Assembly: GCA_024403515.1 (NCBI GenBank)
Contig: JAKSRS010000014.1
Location: 1-50,222 of the forward strand
Source: Lachnospiraceae bacterium
GTDB taxonomy: Bacteria; Bacillota; Clostridia; Lachnospirales; Lachnospiraceae
Length of the DNA stretch: 50,222 bases
Reading direction: 5' to 3'
Shown here: in pieces, positions 8,708 through 19,514 of the stretch
Layout of the letters: every line of letters begins with the position of its first letter
Numbering within the stretch: position 1 is the first letter of the stretch
The notes under the pieces: model-generated
The model's database searches: none
Seen by the model: only the letters and a program-made list of their open reading frames with translations
What the model was told of the DNA's origin: nothing
Position numbers and translations under genes: made by a program

Positions 8708-10318
8708 CTATTTTACCTTCATAGTAACCTTGCGCATTTCAAGTGGAAGGTCACGCTCGTTTCCCATATTCAGGTATGGATAATCGTTCTTGTCAAAATG
8801 CACTCTGTGAACTGCGCTGCATCTGATTTCCAACTGTCCATGATATGCAATCATAGTATGTCCGTCTTCGTCTTCAAAGAATGAATTGTGGCCTGGACCA
8901 TCTATATTTTCTGCAGAATATGCCCACAAAGCAGGCGTATTTTGCTTAATCCAGCTGTTTAAATCAAGAAGATCATCTTCTTCATCTGCAATCATATATC
9001 CTACTGCATAGGTCGTATCGTTGGCTGACCCGCCTGAATATGCAATATATATCTTTCCCCCATGCTTTAAAACATAGGGTCCCTCGTTATTTATTGTTCC
9101 TGCGACGTTTTCCCAGCCAAGAAGAGGTCTTGTAAGTAAAACCGGTTTGGATGTTATCTGGTAAGGATTTTGGGCATCTGTCGTTGCAATGTAAATCATT
9201 GAGCCTGAATCTAAAGATGTACCTATATTGTATCTTTCTGACCAAACAAGGTAGTCCTGACCTTTAGCTTCAAAGTGGGTCATATCAAGAGTTATTCCTA
9301 CTGTAGTAAGATACTCTCCATCAACATTCCTTACCCTCACAGGCTCTTCCCAGGAAGCTTCGTCCATAGGATCTTCTCCCTTTTTAAGCTTCATCATATG
9401 ACACTGGGGTGCCCACTTTTTCCCACCAAGCGCAAAGAGAATATAGTCATCATCGCCTATATGGTGAAATTCCGGAGCCCAGAATGTCTGAATGTAGTCC
9501 TTCTCTTCATTATAATCGAGAATTACACTTATTTTGTATCTGCCTTCTATAAACAAATCCTGTGGACTGTTTGCGCTTCTTAAATACAAACCAACGTCAT
9601 CATTATTATCATTTGTCGATAGACAGTACCATATTCCTTTATGGATGAAAATCTGAGGGTCTGCAAACCCCTTCATAATTGGATATTTGTATTCGGGCAT
9701 TCTAATCTGTCCGCTTATTTCATCGCTACCTTCCTTTTCATCCCAGTCGATAGCTTTTATATCCGTAGAACCATCCGTATACTCAACTATTGCCTTAACA
9801 TCTGATATAGTTCCATCCTTAGGCATATCGGTAAGCGAAACCCTGCAAGCCTCAAGCGGCATCCATCTGTCCTTTATATCTTTAACCAAAGCCATAGGTA
9901 TTTCAACCATGTCGAATCTACCCGTAGTTTCTGATAAAGTCTGCTGCCCGCTTTCTTTTGCCTTATTTTCAAATTCAAAAAGGCTGTCGCCTTCTACAAG
10001 TCCAATGTGGTCAAAAGAAAGAAAATCTTTGGTCTCTACTCTATATAGCATCGATTCTGCCATGTTAGTTTTATTCTCATCCACATAGTCGGCCAAAATC
10101 ACATACTTATCGCCGTCAGCAAAAATGCTTGGATTAATGAGTCCTCTTGGCGATATGGTATTTGCAGGAGTAATCTCACCATTTACAAAAATCATTCCGT
10201 AGTTTTGGTTAAGATTAGTTTCCATGCCATCTTCGATTAATGACATATGTATGCTGTTTGCGAGACCTTCGGGGTAATCGTGGTTGATAACATTTCTTGA
10301 GTATACTCTGATTTTCAT
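8708..10318 (-). CDS. glycoside hydrolase family 43-like enzyme
   Basis: Probable arabinofuranosidase/xylosidase with the GH43 five-bladed propeller fold. 536 residues, no signal peptide, therefore cytoplasmic and acting on imported oligosaccharides. Candidate catalytic residues are Asp220 (GFADPQ, base), Asp345 (TLDMTHF, pKa modulator) and Glu412 (NNEGPY, acid), in the usual order and spacing. A second Asp-containing strand near the N-terminus (INPSIFADGDKYVI, about 61-74) and about 200 residues before Asp220 make it longer than single-domain GH43 proteins, so part of the N-terminal region may be an extra domain. It sits between fliB and pseG with 15-base gaps, an odd place for a glycosidase; trimming of a glycan linked to surface sugars is possible. 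Substrate unassigned. Confidence 0.8.
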   Translation of the reverse strand: MKIRVYSRNVINHDYPEGLANSIHMSLIEDGMETNLNQNYGMIFVNGEITPANTISPRGLINPSIFADGDKYVILADYVDENKTNMAESMLYRVETKDFLSFDHIGLVEGDSLFEFENKAKESGQQTLSETTGRFDMVEIPMALVKDIKDRWMPLEACRVSLTDMPKDGTISDVKAIVEYTDGSTDIKAIDWDEKEGSDEISGQIRMPEYKYPIMKGFADPQIFIHKGIWYCLSTNDNNDDVGLYLRSANSPQDLFIEGRYKISVILDYNEEKDYIQTFWAPEFHHIGDDDYILFALGGKKWAPQCHMMKLKKGEDPMDEASWEEPVRVRNVDGEYLTTVGITLDMTHFEAKGQDYLVWSERYNIGTSLDSGSMIYIATTDAQNPYQITSKPVLLTRPLLGWENVAGTINNEGPYVLKHGGKIYIAYSGGSANDTTYAVGYMIADEEDDLLDLNSWIKQNTPALWAYSAENIDGPGHNSFFEDEDGHTMIAYHGQLEIRCSAVHRVHFDKNDYPYLNMGNERDLPLEMRKVTMKVK

Positions 10319-10333
10319 TTCATTCTCCTAAAG

Positions 10334-11497
10334 CTATTCACATTTACTGTCAAAATACTGCAAAAGAACGTTGATATTATCATCCGAATGCTCGGTTTCT
10401 CTTGAATATGAGTATAAAACCTTTATAAGTGCCTGCTTGGCTGATGATATACTGTTACCGTCACTAAATGGTTCTAAATGGGACAAATCTGAATCATCGC
10501 ATGTTACATCGCCAGATTTGTTTTCAAACATTCTTTCGTACATTCCCTTTGAAAGGATGTCTACCATAGCAGTTGCAAAAATGCACATAGCTGTGTATCC
10601 GTATACCATTCCATTATAAACAGCACCAAGATAGTAGGTATATAAAAGTGAAACCAGCACCTTGGAAAGGACCTTTTCATAATCGATATCTTTTAGGTCT
10701 GAAAGGAACTTATCAATCTTTTCATCCTTGTAATAATCAACGCAGGATAAGATATCATCGAATGAATCATCAAGTCTTTCGAGTTCATCCATTATAGCAA
10801 AATCCATATCGATTATCTGTGATGGTTTAATGGCATATTTTGATAAATCCGAAGAATTATTAATTTCATCCATAAATTCCTTGGCGCAGTCAACCATTCT
10901 GAAGGTTTCATCATCGTCATAGCACATCTGAAGCCTTCCTGCCATCTGGTTTATAAGCCCAAGTTTAAGGTAGATATCATAGTCTTCGTTATTTGCAATC
11001 TTTAGTATATACTCTCTTGTTTCTTCAAGGTTAGTGTAGAAGAAAAAGTCAAAATCCTCGTAGTCGTCTTCTAAAGGTTCCGGCTCATCATCCTCAATGA
11101 CACTAAACTCAATATCCTCTTTTCCTTCAACAACCATTCTCGCTATCTCAGGGCAGGATAAAGAAACAGACCATTCGCGAACGCCTTCATATTCTTCTAC
11201 GTGACGCGGATAGAGCCTGCAGGTATCACAAAGCATATCCTCTCCGCCATTTGTAATCATATCGCATAATCCGCTAGGATTTAAAAATGCGCAGTCTTTA
11301 TTGTCCCTTTGAGTAAAACAGCCTTCATCCCAGTCGACTAAGTTTTCCAAATCGTCCTTAATCGGTCCTTCGTAGGTGTCGTACTTTTCATAAGATTTGT
11401 CATCTATCACAATCTGCCAGCCACTGCAGCAGGTTTTAGGACACTTATCTGCTATGCATTTAAAATTTTCCTGTAATGATGTTGTTACTGTCTTCAT
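10334..11497 (-). CDS. fliB: FliB-like flagellin lysine N-methylase family protein
   Basis: Member of the FliB family, whose founding member in Salmonella methylates surface lysines of flagellin. 387 residues. The N-terminus has the hallmark cysteine cluster: Cys14, Cys19, Cys23 and Cys24 in FKCIADKCPKTCCSGW, then CFTQRDNKDCAFL, LCDMI and LCDTCRLYPRH, likely binding an iron-sulfur cluster or metal. The remainder is acidic and helical. The ATG at 11497 is 2 bases after the stop of a small frameshifted ORF (11500-11699), and the gene ends 15 bases before GH43. No flagellin gene is in the window, so the target is inferred from the family only. Co-location with pseG strengthens a flagellin-modification reading. 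Confidence 0.82.
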   Translation of the reverse strand: MKTVTTSLQENFKCIADKCPKTCCSGWQIVIDDKSYEKYDTYEGPIKDDLENLVDWDEGCFTQRDNKDCAFLNPSGLCDMITNGGEDMLCDTCRLYPRHVEEYEGVREWSVSLSCPEIARMVVEGKEDIEFSVIEDDEPEPLEDDYEDFDFFFYTNLEETREYILKIANNEDYDIYLKLGLINQMAGRLQMCYDDDETFRMVDCAKEFMDEINNSSDLSKYAIKPSQIIDMDFAIMDELERLDDSFDDILSCVDYYKDEKIDKFLSDLKDIDYEKVLSKVLVSLLYTYYLGAVYNGMVYGYTAMCIFATAMVDILSKGMYERMFENKSGDVTCDDSDLSHLEPFSDGNSISSAKQALIKVLYSYSRETEHSDDNINVLLQYFDSKCE

Positions 11498-11499
11498 GT

Positions 11500-11699
11500 C
11501 TATTTCTTTCTGTAGTATAGAGTCGTAATGTTTCCAAGAGTACCATTATCATGTATCAGTTCATAATCAGGGTTGTCTTCACTAAATGCCTTGGAAAACT
11601 TCTCTGCATTTACTCCAATAAGGAAAAATGTAGGACTATCTGTTAATTCTACGTCGTTTTTCATAAATTCATCAACTGCTTGTTTACTTTTTCCATCAT
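11500..11699 (-). pseudogene. small unrecognised ORF, frame broken at an A5 run
   Basis: Tandem ATG codons at 11699 and 11696 follow a good ribosome binding site (GGGG, 5 bases upstream), but their frame stops after 12 codons. A different frame continues as a well-composed protein to a stop at 11500-11502, two bases before fliB. Adding one A to the A5 run at 11692-11688 joins the two into 66 residues beginning MMEKSKQAVDEFMKNDVELT and ending NITTLYYRKK. As read, only an internal ATG at 11664 (54 aa, no good ribosome binding site) can start the downstream frame. The product looks soluble, mixed alpha/beta, with no recognised family. A real single-base deletion, a sequence error, or less likely a -1 frameshift could explain it. 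Confidence 0.6.
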
Positions 11700-11716
11700 A
11701 AATCCCCTTTTATCCT

Positions 11717-12511
11717 TTATTTCAATGCCCAAAATGCTACGGCCGATGCCGCGGCAACGTTTAGCGAATCAACTCCGTGTGACATAGGTATCATAACTGT
11801 ATAGTCACACTCATCTATTGTAGTATTCTTTAAGCCATCGCCCTCTGTTCCAAGTACGATAGCAAGTTTTTCCTCATTCCGAATTTGTGGTGAATCTATC
11901 GGAAGACTCTCATCTTTAAGAGCCATAGCAACAGTCTTAAAGCCATATTGCTTTACTTCTTTCACCTCGTCTATGTATGTCCAGGGAACCTGAAATATCG
12001 TTCCCATGCTTACCCTTGCTGCCCTTCTGTACAAAGGGTCTGAACTTTTTCTTGTTACAAGCACAGCTTCCATTCCAAGAGCTGCGGCGCTTCTTACTAT
12101 TGCGCCTATATTTGTAGGATTAACAACATCCTCAAGAATGGCGATTCTTCTCTTGCCTTCAAGAATTTTAGAAAGTTCTTCTTCCTTCTTCCTTCGCATT
12201 ATGCATATTAAGCCTCTTGCCATTTTAAATCCTGATATTTGCAAAAGAAGGTCTTCGCCTGCCGCAAATACGTCAATGCCATCAAGTTTTTCCAAAACCT
12301 CTATTGTTTCTTTATTGTCCTTATCCTTTATATCCATAAGAGCACAAACCGGTTCATAGCCTGCGCTTAGGGCTCTACTGATTACCTTCGGACTTTCAGC
12401 AGCAAAATATCCATAATCCGGTTCGTTGTATCTTTTAAGCTGTATTTCGGGTAGTGTAAAAAATTCAGGGCACTGTCCTTCAAGCGATGTTATTTCTATA
12501 ATATTTGCCAT
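11717..12511 (-). CDS. TrmH/SpoU-family RNA 2'-O-methyltransferase
   Basis: SPOUT-superfamily S-adenosylmethionine-dependent enzyme that methylates the ribose of rRNA or tRNA. 264 residues: an N-terminal substrate-binding part (about 1-110) and a knotted catalytic domain with all three family motifs, NPTNIGAIVRSAAALGM (motif 1, about 132-148), IVLGTEGDGL (motif 2) and IPMSHGVDSLNVAAASAVA (motif 3). The exact nucleotide target cannot be told from sequence. It appears to be the first gene of the operon running to mscL; a weak promoter (TTGAAG, 19 bases, TATATT, 12571-12541) precedes it. An ATP synthase terminator separates it from atpC. Confidence 0.9.
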   Translation of the reverse strand: MANIIEITSLEGQCPEFFTLPEIQLKRYNEPDYGYFAAESPKVISRALSAGYEPVCALMDIKDKDNKETIEVLEKLDGIDVFAAGEDLLLQISGFKMARGLICIMRRKKEEELSKILEGKRRIAILEDVVNPTNIGAIVRSAAALGMEAVLVTRKSSDPLYRRAARVSMGTIFQVPWTYIDEVKEVKQYGFKTVAMALKDESLPIDSPQIRNEEKLAIVLGTEGDGLKNTTIDECDYTVMIPMSHGVDSLNVAAASAVAFWALK

Positions 12512-12596
12512 TATTATCTCGTGTCTTTAATAATTATTTTAATATATGTTTCTTTCCGTAGAAGTCTTCAAAAGAATTTCTTAAAATCGCTTTATG

Positions 12597-12629
12597 CTAA
12601 AAGGGCGGAGTCCCACGCAGGACTCCGCC
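12597..12629 (-). terminator. intrinsic terminator of the atp operon
   Basis: Perfect 10-bp stem GGCGGAGTCC (12604-12613) with GGACTCCGCC (12620-12629), 6-base loop, followed on the minus strand by CCCTTTTAGC. It begins 10 bases after the atpC stop codon and ends the ATP synthase transcript. Confidence 0.9.
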
Positions 12630-12638
12630 AATCAATAC

Positions 12639-13037
12639 TTATTTAGCTACGCTAAGTCTGACTAATGCTCTGTTGAGTTTAGCTTCAGCAAGACGAAGTT
12701 CTTTACCTTCAAGTTTGGATTCAAGAAGAGCTTCTGCATGATTCTTGGCGTTCTGAGCACGCTCAACATCAATGTCTTCTTTCCATTCCCAGGTTGTTGC
12801 AAGAACATGACAAGCTCCGTCCATTACACTGAGCATTCCTCCGATGCAGGCTGCAGTCTTTCTTGTTCCATCTTCAAGAACAACTGTAGACTCACCCATA
12901 CCGAGAGCAGTAACAAAATTAATGTGGTCAGCAAGTATGGCAAGATCACCTGTCACACTTCTAACAATTATTCTTTCAACATTGTCATTGAATAAGAGGC
13001 CATCGGGTGTACCGATGCTTAACGGAAATGTTTTCAC
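12639..13037 (-). CDS. atpC: F1Fo ATP synthase epsilon subunit
   Basis: Central-stalk subunit that couples the c ring to F1 and can inhibit ATP hydrolysis. 132 residues, a full-length epsilon: N-terminal beta barrel (FPLSIGTPDGLLF, SVTGDLAILADHINFVTALG with the conserved GDLAILADH) and a C-terminal helical hairpin from about residue 88 (DVERAQNAKNHAEALL...). The start codon is GTG at 13037 with GGAGG 6 bases before; an overlapping ATG two bases upstream is out of frame and stops at once. Last gene of the atp operon. Confidence 0.96.
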   Translation of the reverse strand: MKTFPLSIGTPDGLLFNDNVERIIVRSVTGDLAILADHINFVTALGMGESTVVLEDGTRKTAACIGGMLSVMDGACHVLATTWEWKEDIDVERAQNAKNHAEALLESKLEGKELRLAEAKLNRALVRLSVAK

Positions 13038-13049
13038 ATTAGACCTCCT

Positions 13050-14459
<1,410 letters not shown>

Positions 14460-14476
14460 TTATATATTTTCTTTCT

Positions 14477-15331
14477 TTAGATGCCTTCGGCACCTCCAAC
14501 GATCTCTGTGATTTCCTGCGTAATGCTTGCCTGACGAGCGCGGTTGTAATGAAGATTTAATGTATCAATCATTTCTTCCGCATTGCTTGTAGCTGATTCC
14601 ATGGCAGTACGACGTGCAGCCTGTTCGGATGCTAAACTGTCGCAAACACCACCATAAATAACACCTGCAAGATACTCGGGAACAATCGTGTCAAATACTT
14701 CTGTTGAGCTGGGCTCATACAAAATAAGTTCTCTAACGGGTTCAGCATCATCCTTATCCTGTAAATCAGTTAAAGGAAGAACTGCCACTGAGTGGGGAAC
14801 CTGTGAAAGCATTGATACGAACTCTGTATAAACGAGTTTAACCTTACCAAAGCTTCCTTTTTTGAACTCTGAACACAATAAATTAGCAATTTCAAAACAG
14901 TCACCTACAGAAATAGGAGCAATTTCACTAAATTCTGTTGTAATGATTTCAGCTTTCTTTCTTGTAAAGTAGTCTACTGACTTCTTACCAATAGGAAGAA
15001 CACAATATTCTGTGCCTTTAGAATCAGCTTCCATACATTTAAAAAGGTTACTGTTATATCCGCCCGCGAGACCTCTGTCACCGGCAATTACGAGATAGCA
15101 AATTTTCTCGCTCTTGCTTTCTTTGGTAAATACAGAAGAAAAATCTGTGTTTCCATTTGCAATCTTTTTAAGAGTTGAATATAACTCTTCAAAGTAAGGG
15201 TGACATCTTTCTGCACGTTCTTTGGCTTTACGCAGTTTGGAGGATGCTACAAGTTCCATTGCTTTGGTAATCTGCATAGTGCTTTGTACACTCTTTATAC
15301 GCAGTTTAACCGCTTTCATGTTTGCAGCCAT
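14477..15331 (-). CDS. atpG: F1Fo ATP synthase gamma subunit
   Basis: Rotor shaft of F1 that drives conformational change in the beta subunits. 284 residues. The N-terminal coiled-coil helix MAANMKAVKLRIKSVQSTMQ followed by ITKAMELVASSKLRKAKE is typical, as is the C-terminal helix ATSNAEEMIDTLNLHYNRARQASITQEITEIVGGA, here written in two overlapping parts of one conserved region (ATSNAEEMIDTLNLHYNRA and RQASITQEITEIVGGAEGI). The central Rossmann-like domain contains IAGDRGLAGGYN. The ATG has GGAGG 7 bases upstream. It follows atpA by 19 bases. Confidence 0.97.
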   Translation of the reverse strand: MAANMKAVKLRIKSVQSTMQITKAMELVASSKLRKAKERAERCHPYFEELYSTLKKIANGNTDFSSVFTKESKSEKICYLVIAGDRGLAGGYNSNLFKCMEADSKGTEYCVLPIGKKSVDYFTRKKAEIITTEFSEIAPISVGDCFEIANLLCSEFKKGSFGKVKLVYTEFVSMLSQVPHSVAVLPLTDLQDKDDAEPVRELILYEPSSTEVFDTIVPEYLAGVIYGGVCDSLASEQAARRTAMESATSNAEEMIDTLNLHYNRARQASITQEITEIVGGAEGI

Positions 15332-15350
15332 TATGCTTCCTCCTAATCAA

Positions 15351-16874
15351 TTATTTGCTGGTACTTACAAAGTTATCGGTAAATCTTTCAATTGCTGACT
15401 TTAACTTTTCTTCAACATCTGCTTCAAGCTTCTTGGTTTCGCGAATTGCTTCCATAGCAGCTAATCCTTCTGCATCTGAATCAAGGAAAGTATAAAGATT
15501 ATTTTCATATGTCTTAACATCTTCAACATTAACCTTTGAAAGGATGTTCTTAGTTACGGCATAGATAATTGCAATCTGCTTTTCTACCGGTACAGGTGAA
15601 TTCTGATTCTGCTTTAATACTTCTACGATACGAGCACCCTGTTCAAGACGTGCCTTAGTATCCGCATCAAGGTCTGAACCAAACTGAGCGAAACTCTGTA
15701 ATTCTCTGTACTGTGAATAAATAAGCTTTAATGTTCCGGCTACTTTCTTCATAGCCTTGATCTGAGCATTACCACCAACTCGGGATACTGAGATACCAGG
15801 GTTAACTGCAGGCATGATACCTGAGTGGAATAATTCAGTTTCAAGGAAGATCTGGCCGTCTGTAATTGAGATTACGTTTGTAGGGATGTATGCTGATACG
15901 TCGCCTGCCTGTGTCTCAATAATAGGTAACGCAGTAAGTGATCCACCACCGTGTGCTTCATCAAGTTTAGCAGCACGCTCAAGAAGTCTTGAGTGAAGGT
16001 AGAATACGTCACCAGGGTAAGCTTCACGTCCCGGAGGACGACGAATAAGAAGTGAAAGTGCACGGTAAGCAACAGCGTGCTTTGAAAGGTCATCGTAGAT
16101 AACCAATACGTGTTTTCCCTTATTCATGAAGTATTCACCCATTGCGCATCCTGAGTAAGGAGCGATGTACTGAAGAGGACTTGCTTCAGATGCTGTAGCT
16201 GCTACAACGATTGTGTAGTCCATAGCACCATTCTTAGTTAAGTTCTCAACAAGACCGGCAACGGTTGATCTCTTCTGTCCGATTGCTACATATATACAGA
16301 TAACATCTTTACCCTTCTGGTTAATGATTGTATCTGTTGCGATTGTTGTTTTTCCTGTCTGACGGTCTCCGATAATCAACTCACGCTGACCACGTCCGAT
16401 GGGGATCATTGAGTCGATTGCCTTGATACCTGTCTGAAGGGGTTCAAATACTGACTGTCTTTCGCAGATACCGGGAGCAGGGCTTTCAATAGCTCTGAAC
16501 TCTTCTGTTGATATGGGACCTGCGCCATCAATAGGCTGGCCAAGTGCGTTTACAACGCGGCCAATCATTGCTTCTCCTACAGGTACGGATACTACCTTAC
16601 CTGTACGTTTTACGGTCTGACCTTCTCCAATTTTATCGTCTGAACCGAATAATACGATTGAAACACTATTTTCTTCAAGGTTCTGTGCCATACCGAAGCT
16701 TCCATCTTCAAATTCAAGAAGCTCGCCTGCCATACAGTTTACAAGTCCACTTGCACGTGCGATACCATCACCAACGTTTAAAACTGTACCTGTTTCATTC
16801 TGCTTGATTGTGTTTTCGTAATATTTGATCTGACTGCGGATGACCGTGGATATTTCTTCAGGTTTTAATTGCAT
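15351..16874 (-). CDS. atpA: F1Fo ATP synthase alpha subunit
   Basis: Non-catalytic nucleotide-binding subunit of F1. 507 residues, full length. The P-loop GDRQTGKT is at about 169-176, the arginine finger region is in the [16 protein letters not shown] segment, and Walker B is in [13 protein letters not shown]. The N-terminal barrel ([16 protein letters not shown]) is normal and the N-terminal helix ALKPEEIS-like [20 protein letters not shown] contacts delta. GGATGG precedes the ATG at 16874. Positioned between atpH and atpG. Confidence 0.98.
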   Translation of the reverse strand: MQLKPEEISTVIRSQIKYYENTIKQNETGTVLNVGDGIARASGLVNCMAGELLEFEDGSFGMAQNLEENSVSIVLFGSDDKIGEGQTVKRTGKVVSVPVGEAMIGRVVNALGQPIDGAGPISTEEFRAIESPAPGICERQSVFEPLQTGIKAIDSMIPIGRGQRELIIGDRQTGKTTIATDTIINQKGKDVICIYVAIGQKRSTVAGLVENLTKNGAMDYTIVVAATASEASPLQYIAPYSGCAMGEYFMNKGKHVLVIYDDLSKHAVAYRALSLLIRRPPGREAYPGDVFYLHSRLLERAAKLDEAHGGGSLTALPIIETQAGDVSAYIPTNVISITDGQIFLETELFHSGIMPAVNPGISVSRVGGNAQIKAMKKVAGTLKLIYSQYRELQSFAQFGSDLDADTKARLEQGARIVEVLKQNQNSPVPVEKQIAIIYAVTKNILSKVNVEDVKTYENNLYTFLDSDAEGLAAMEAIRETKKLEADVEEKLKSAIERFTDNFVSTSK

Positions 16875-16889
16875 ATTTCCATTCCATCC

Positions 16890-17429
16890 TTACATAATAG
16901 TTTCGTCGAGTGCTCTGGATAAACCTGCCAAACGTCCCGAAACAGAACCATCTAACAGTTTTCCTTCCATCTCAACCTTCAAGCCTGCAAGAAGTGAAGC
17001 ATCATTTTTCTCAACAAGAGTAATTGTTTTTCCACTTGTCTTTTCGAGCTTACTCTTCAATACTGCAAGCTGCTCATCAGTTAACTTAACGGCACTTGTT
17101 ACAACAGCTTCACTAATGTTGTGGTCTGAATTGTAACGCTGTTTAAAATGTTCTAAACATCCTTCAAATTCGTTAAGAATATTCTTCTCACATAATAATT
17201 TGATGAAGCTTACAAGATACCTTTCTGCCTGACTTCCGAAAGCATCCTCAATAAGCTTGAGTCTCTCATCCTTCTTAATTGAGGGCTCGGAAAGAAGTTT
17301 TATGTAATCAGGATTTTCCCTGAAAAGCTCCTTTATCTCAAGCATCTGTTCCATCATGATGTCCGAAAGTTTTTCTTCGGCGGCAAGGTCATAAAGACTT
17401 CCGCCATATACTCTGGCGTATTCTGTCAT
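16890..17429 (-). CDS. atpH: F1Fo ATP synthase delta subunit
   Basis: Peripheral-stalk subunit on top of F1 that joins alpha to the b dimer (OSCP homologue). 179 residues with the typical N-terminal helical start YARVYGGSLYDLAAEE, the central LLSEPSIKKDERLKLIEDAFG, and C-terminal VEKNDASLLAGLKVEMEGKLLDGSVSGRLAGL, split here as NDASLLAGLKVEMEGKLL and DGSVSGRLAGLSRAL. Its start codon overlaps the atpF stop by 4 bases (ATGA), so the two are translationally coupled. Confidence 0.95.
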   Translation of the reverse strand: MTEYARVYGGSLYDLAAEEKLSDIMMEQMLEIKELFRENPDYIKLLSEPSIKKDERLKLIEDAFGSQAERYLVSFIKLLCEKNILNEFEGCLEHFKQRYNSDHNISEAVVTSAVKLTDEQLAVLKSKLEKTSGKTITLVEKNDASLLAGLKVEMEGKLLDGSVSGRLAGLSRALDETIM

Positions 17430-17929
17430 GCCTGTTCACCTACATTTTCTATAAACTCATCAATAAGTTTCGTATGGTCTTCCTCGCAGATCTCTCTTTC
17501 AATTACCTTTCCGGCAATTTCCATTGCGATACTACCGATTTCATCCTTAATTTCATTTACGGCTTTACGTTTCTCTAAAGCGATATCAGCTTCAGCCTTA
17601 GCCTTTAATGCTACAGCTTCATCAGATGCATCCTTGATGATCTGTTCACTCTGCTGCTGAGCCATCTTCTGTGCGCTTGTAAGAATTTCGTTGGCCTTAT
17701 CGTGTGCGTTCTGAATGTTAGCTTCGTATTCAGCCTTAATAGCTTCAGCTTCTTCCTTGGCGCGTGTAGCGTCCATGATTTCGGCATCTGCTGCTGCCTT
17801 ACGCTTAGCTAATATTTCACGAATAGGATTAAACAAAAACTTCTTAATAAGAAGCATCTGGATAAAAAGGTTGCAAATCTGCGCTATGAAGGTCCATGGT
17901 ATTATCGTAACTAAATCTTGATTTCCCAC
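17426..17929 (-). CDS. atpF: F1Fo ATP synthase b subunit
   Basis: Membrane-anchored peripheral-stalk subunit. 167 residues with one N-terminal membrane segment (IIPWTFIAQICNLFIQMLL, about 9-27) followed by FLFNPIREILAKRK and a long, charged, Ala-rich coiled coil from about 45 to 155. The domain plan and length are standard. It overlaps atpH by 4 bases and lies 37 bases after atpE; no ribosome binding site problem is seen (GGAGG upstream). Confidence 0.96.
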   Translation of the reverse strand: MGNQDLVTIIPWTFIAQICNLFIQMLLIKKFLFNPIREILAKRKAAADAEIMDATRAKEEAEAIKAEYEANIQNAHDKANEILTSAQKMAQQQSEQIIKDASDEAVALKAKAEADIALEKRKAVNEIKDEIGSIAMEIAGKVIEREICEEDHTKLIDEFIENVGEQA

Positions 17930-17966
17930 GTTTATTTCCTCCTGCTATTATCTAGTAACCTCTTAA

Positions 17967-18254
<288 letters not shown>

Positions 18255-18291
18255 CTAGAAAAATAAAAATAATTTTTAATATTAAGTTGTA

Positions 18292-19050
18292 TTAGCCCTC
18301 TGCTGCGTTTGCAATGTACATTGTTGTCAACATACAGAAAATAAATGCCTGCATGCATCCAGAGAACCAGTCGAAGTAAACGGACAAAACAGCCGGTAAT
18401 CCGACTGCGAGAATCGGAACATGTGATAAGAATGCTCCGACTGCACCAGGAATTAATCCAAGTAGTGCAGAACTTGCAAGTGCAAGTGATCCATAAATAA
18501 GCGCGTTTATTACGACACCCGAAAGAATGTTACCGAAATGACGGCAAGCCATACTAATAGGGGTTGCCAATTCAGACAATACGTTGAATGGCGTCATAAC
18601 CGGTATGGGTTGTGTGAAACCTTTTAAGTATCCACCAAAGCCACTAGATTTAATCTTCTGAGCTGTGATCATGATAAATACCACAATAGCCCATGCAGCT
18701 TCTGTGTTGATATCAGCAGTCGGGCTTCGAAGTCCGATTAAGGATATCAGGTTCGAAAGAACACTTGTCGCAAATAATGCGGCAACAAAGGGAATCATAT
18801 AACTGAACTTTTCGCCCATATTGCCAATAACAAACTTATCTGCAGTTTCTACAAGCATTTCAGCGAAAGCCTGACGCTTTGTAATGTTTGAAACCTTAAG
18901 GTTACGTGTCAAGAAGATACATAATAAGGTAATAATTAGCATTACAATCCAGCTGACTACCAGTGTCTCACTAATCTGCGGCCGACCCAAAAGCGGTATA
19001 TCTATCGGGATTTCGTAATAGATTTTGGGGCCGACAATATTAACTTCCAT
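18292..19050 (-). CDS. atpB: F1Fo ATP synthase a subunit
   Basis: Stator channel subunit through which ions reach the c ring. 252 residues, five to six hydrophobic helices. The functionally essential Arg is in ISMACRHFGNILSGVV (around residue 170), matching the LRLFGN motif of other a subunits although the local sequence is unusual (MACRHFGN). The last helix includes LPAVLSVYFDWFSGCMQAFIF, with the usual pattern of polar residues. GGAGG lies 14 bases upstream of the ATG, a long spacing. Downstream of the accessory membrane genes and 49 bases before atpE. Confidence 0.96.
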   Translation of the reverse strand: MEVNIVGPKIYYEIPIDIPLLGRPQISETLVVSWIVMLIITLLCIFLTRNLKVSNITKRQAFAEMLVETADKFVIGNMGEKFSYMIPFVAALFATSVLSNLISLIGLRSPTADINTEAAWAIVVFIMITAQKIKSSGFGGYLKGFTQPIPVMTPFNVLSELATPISMACRHFGNILSGVVINALIYGSLALASSALLGLIPGAVGAFLSHVPILAVGLPAVLSVYFDWFSGCMQAFIFCMLTTMYIANAAEG

Positions 19051-19087
19051 CTTGTTTTAGCTTCACCTCCTGTTTTATTTTAATAGA

Positions 19088-19501
19088 CTAACTATTCTTT
19101 CTTGCTTTATATATTCCCACAAGCTTGATACCTATGCTTGGAAATATCAATGGTAATATTCCGGCAATAAACTGGAAACATGGTGCTGCAATAGCAACTA
19201 TAACCCAAACTACCTGAAGAAGCATTCTTCTAGAATAGCTCGCTCTCATAAGACTCTGCGCCATCTTCTCGTCTTCACAGGCTGCAACCTTCTGAACGGT
19301 AAGGCCCATAAGAAGGAAATTTAATACAGCAACGAGACCACCACAGATACCTGCGGGGAAGATGGTATACTCTAATGCCCAAAACTCAGGCAAAAGAACG
19401 GATAACAGCACAAAAACTATCCACATGAGAACCACGCCGATAGTTGTTGATATAGCCACGTTAATTGTTTCTTTTTTAACTGCAGGCTGAATATTTGACA
19501 T
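19088..19501 (-). CDS. ATP synthase accessory membrane protein, AtpI-like
   Basis: 137-residue integral membrane protein with four hydrophobic segments (about 15-35, 45-65, 90-110, 112-130) in the atpI position of the operon. AtpI-type proteins help assemble the c ring; sequence similarity is weak, so the role is inferred from position and topology. I choose the ATG at 19501 (MSNIQPAVKKE): GGAG lies 10 bases before it, whereas the longer frame up to 19567 overlaps the preceding gene and has no ribosome binding site. Confidence 0.7.
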   Translation of the reverse strand: MSNIQPAVKKETINVAISTTIGVVLMWIVFVLLSVLLPEFWALEYTIFPAGICGGLVAVLNFLLMGLTVQKVAACEDEKMAQSLMRASYSRRMLLQVVWVIVAIAAPCFQFIAGILPLIFPSIGIKLVGIYKARKNS

Positions 19502-19514
19502 TTCAACTCTACTC

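Noticed and set aside
11688..11692. Programmed -1 ribosomal frameshifting before fliB
   Set aside because: The sequence GGAAAAAGT is not a standard X-XXY-YYZ slippery site in the right frame and the stop follows only after several codons; a missing base is simpler.
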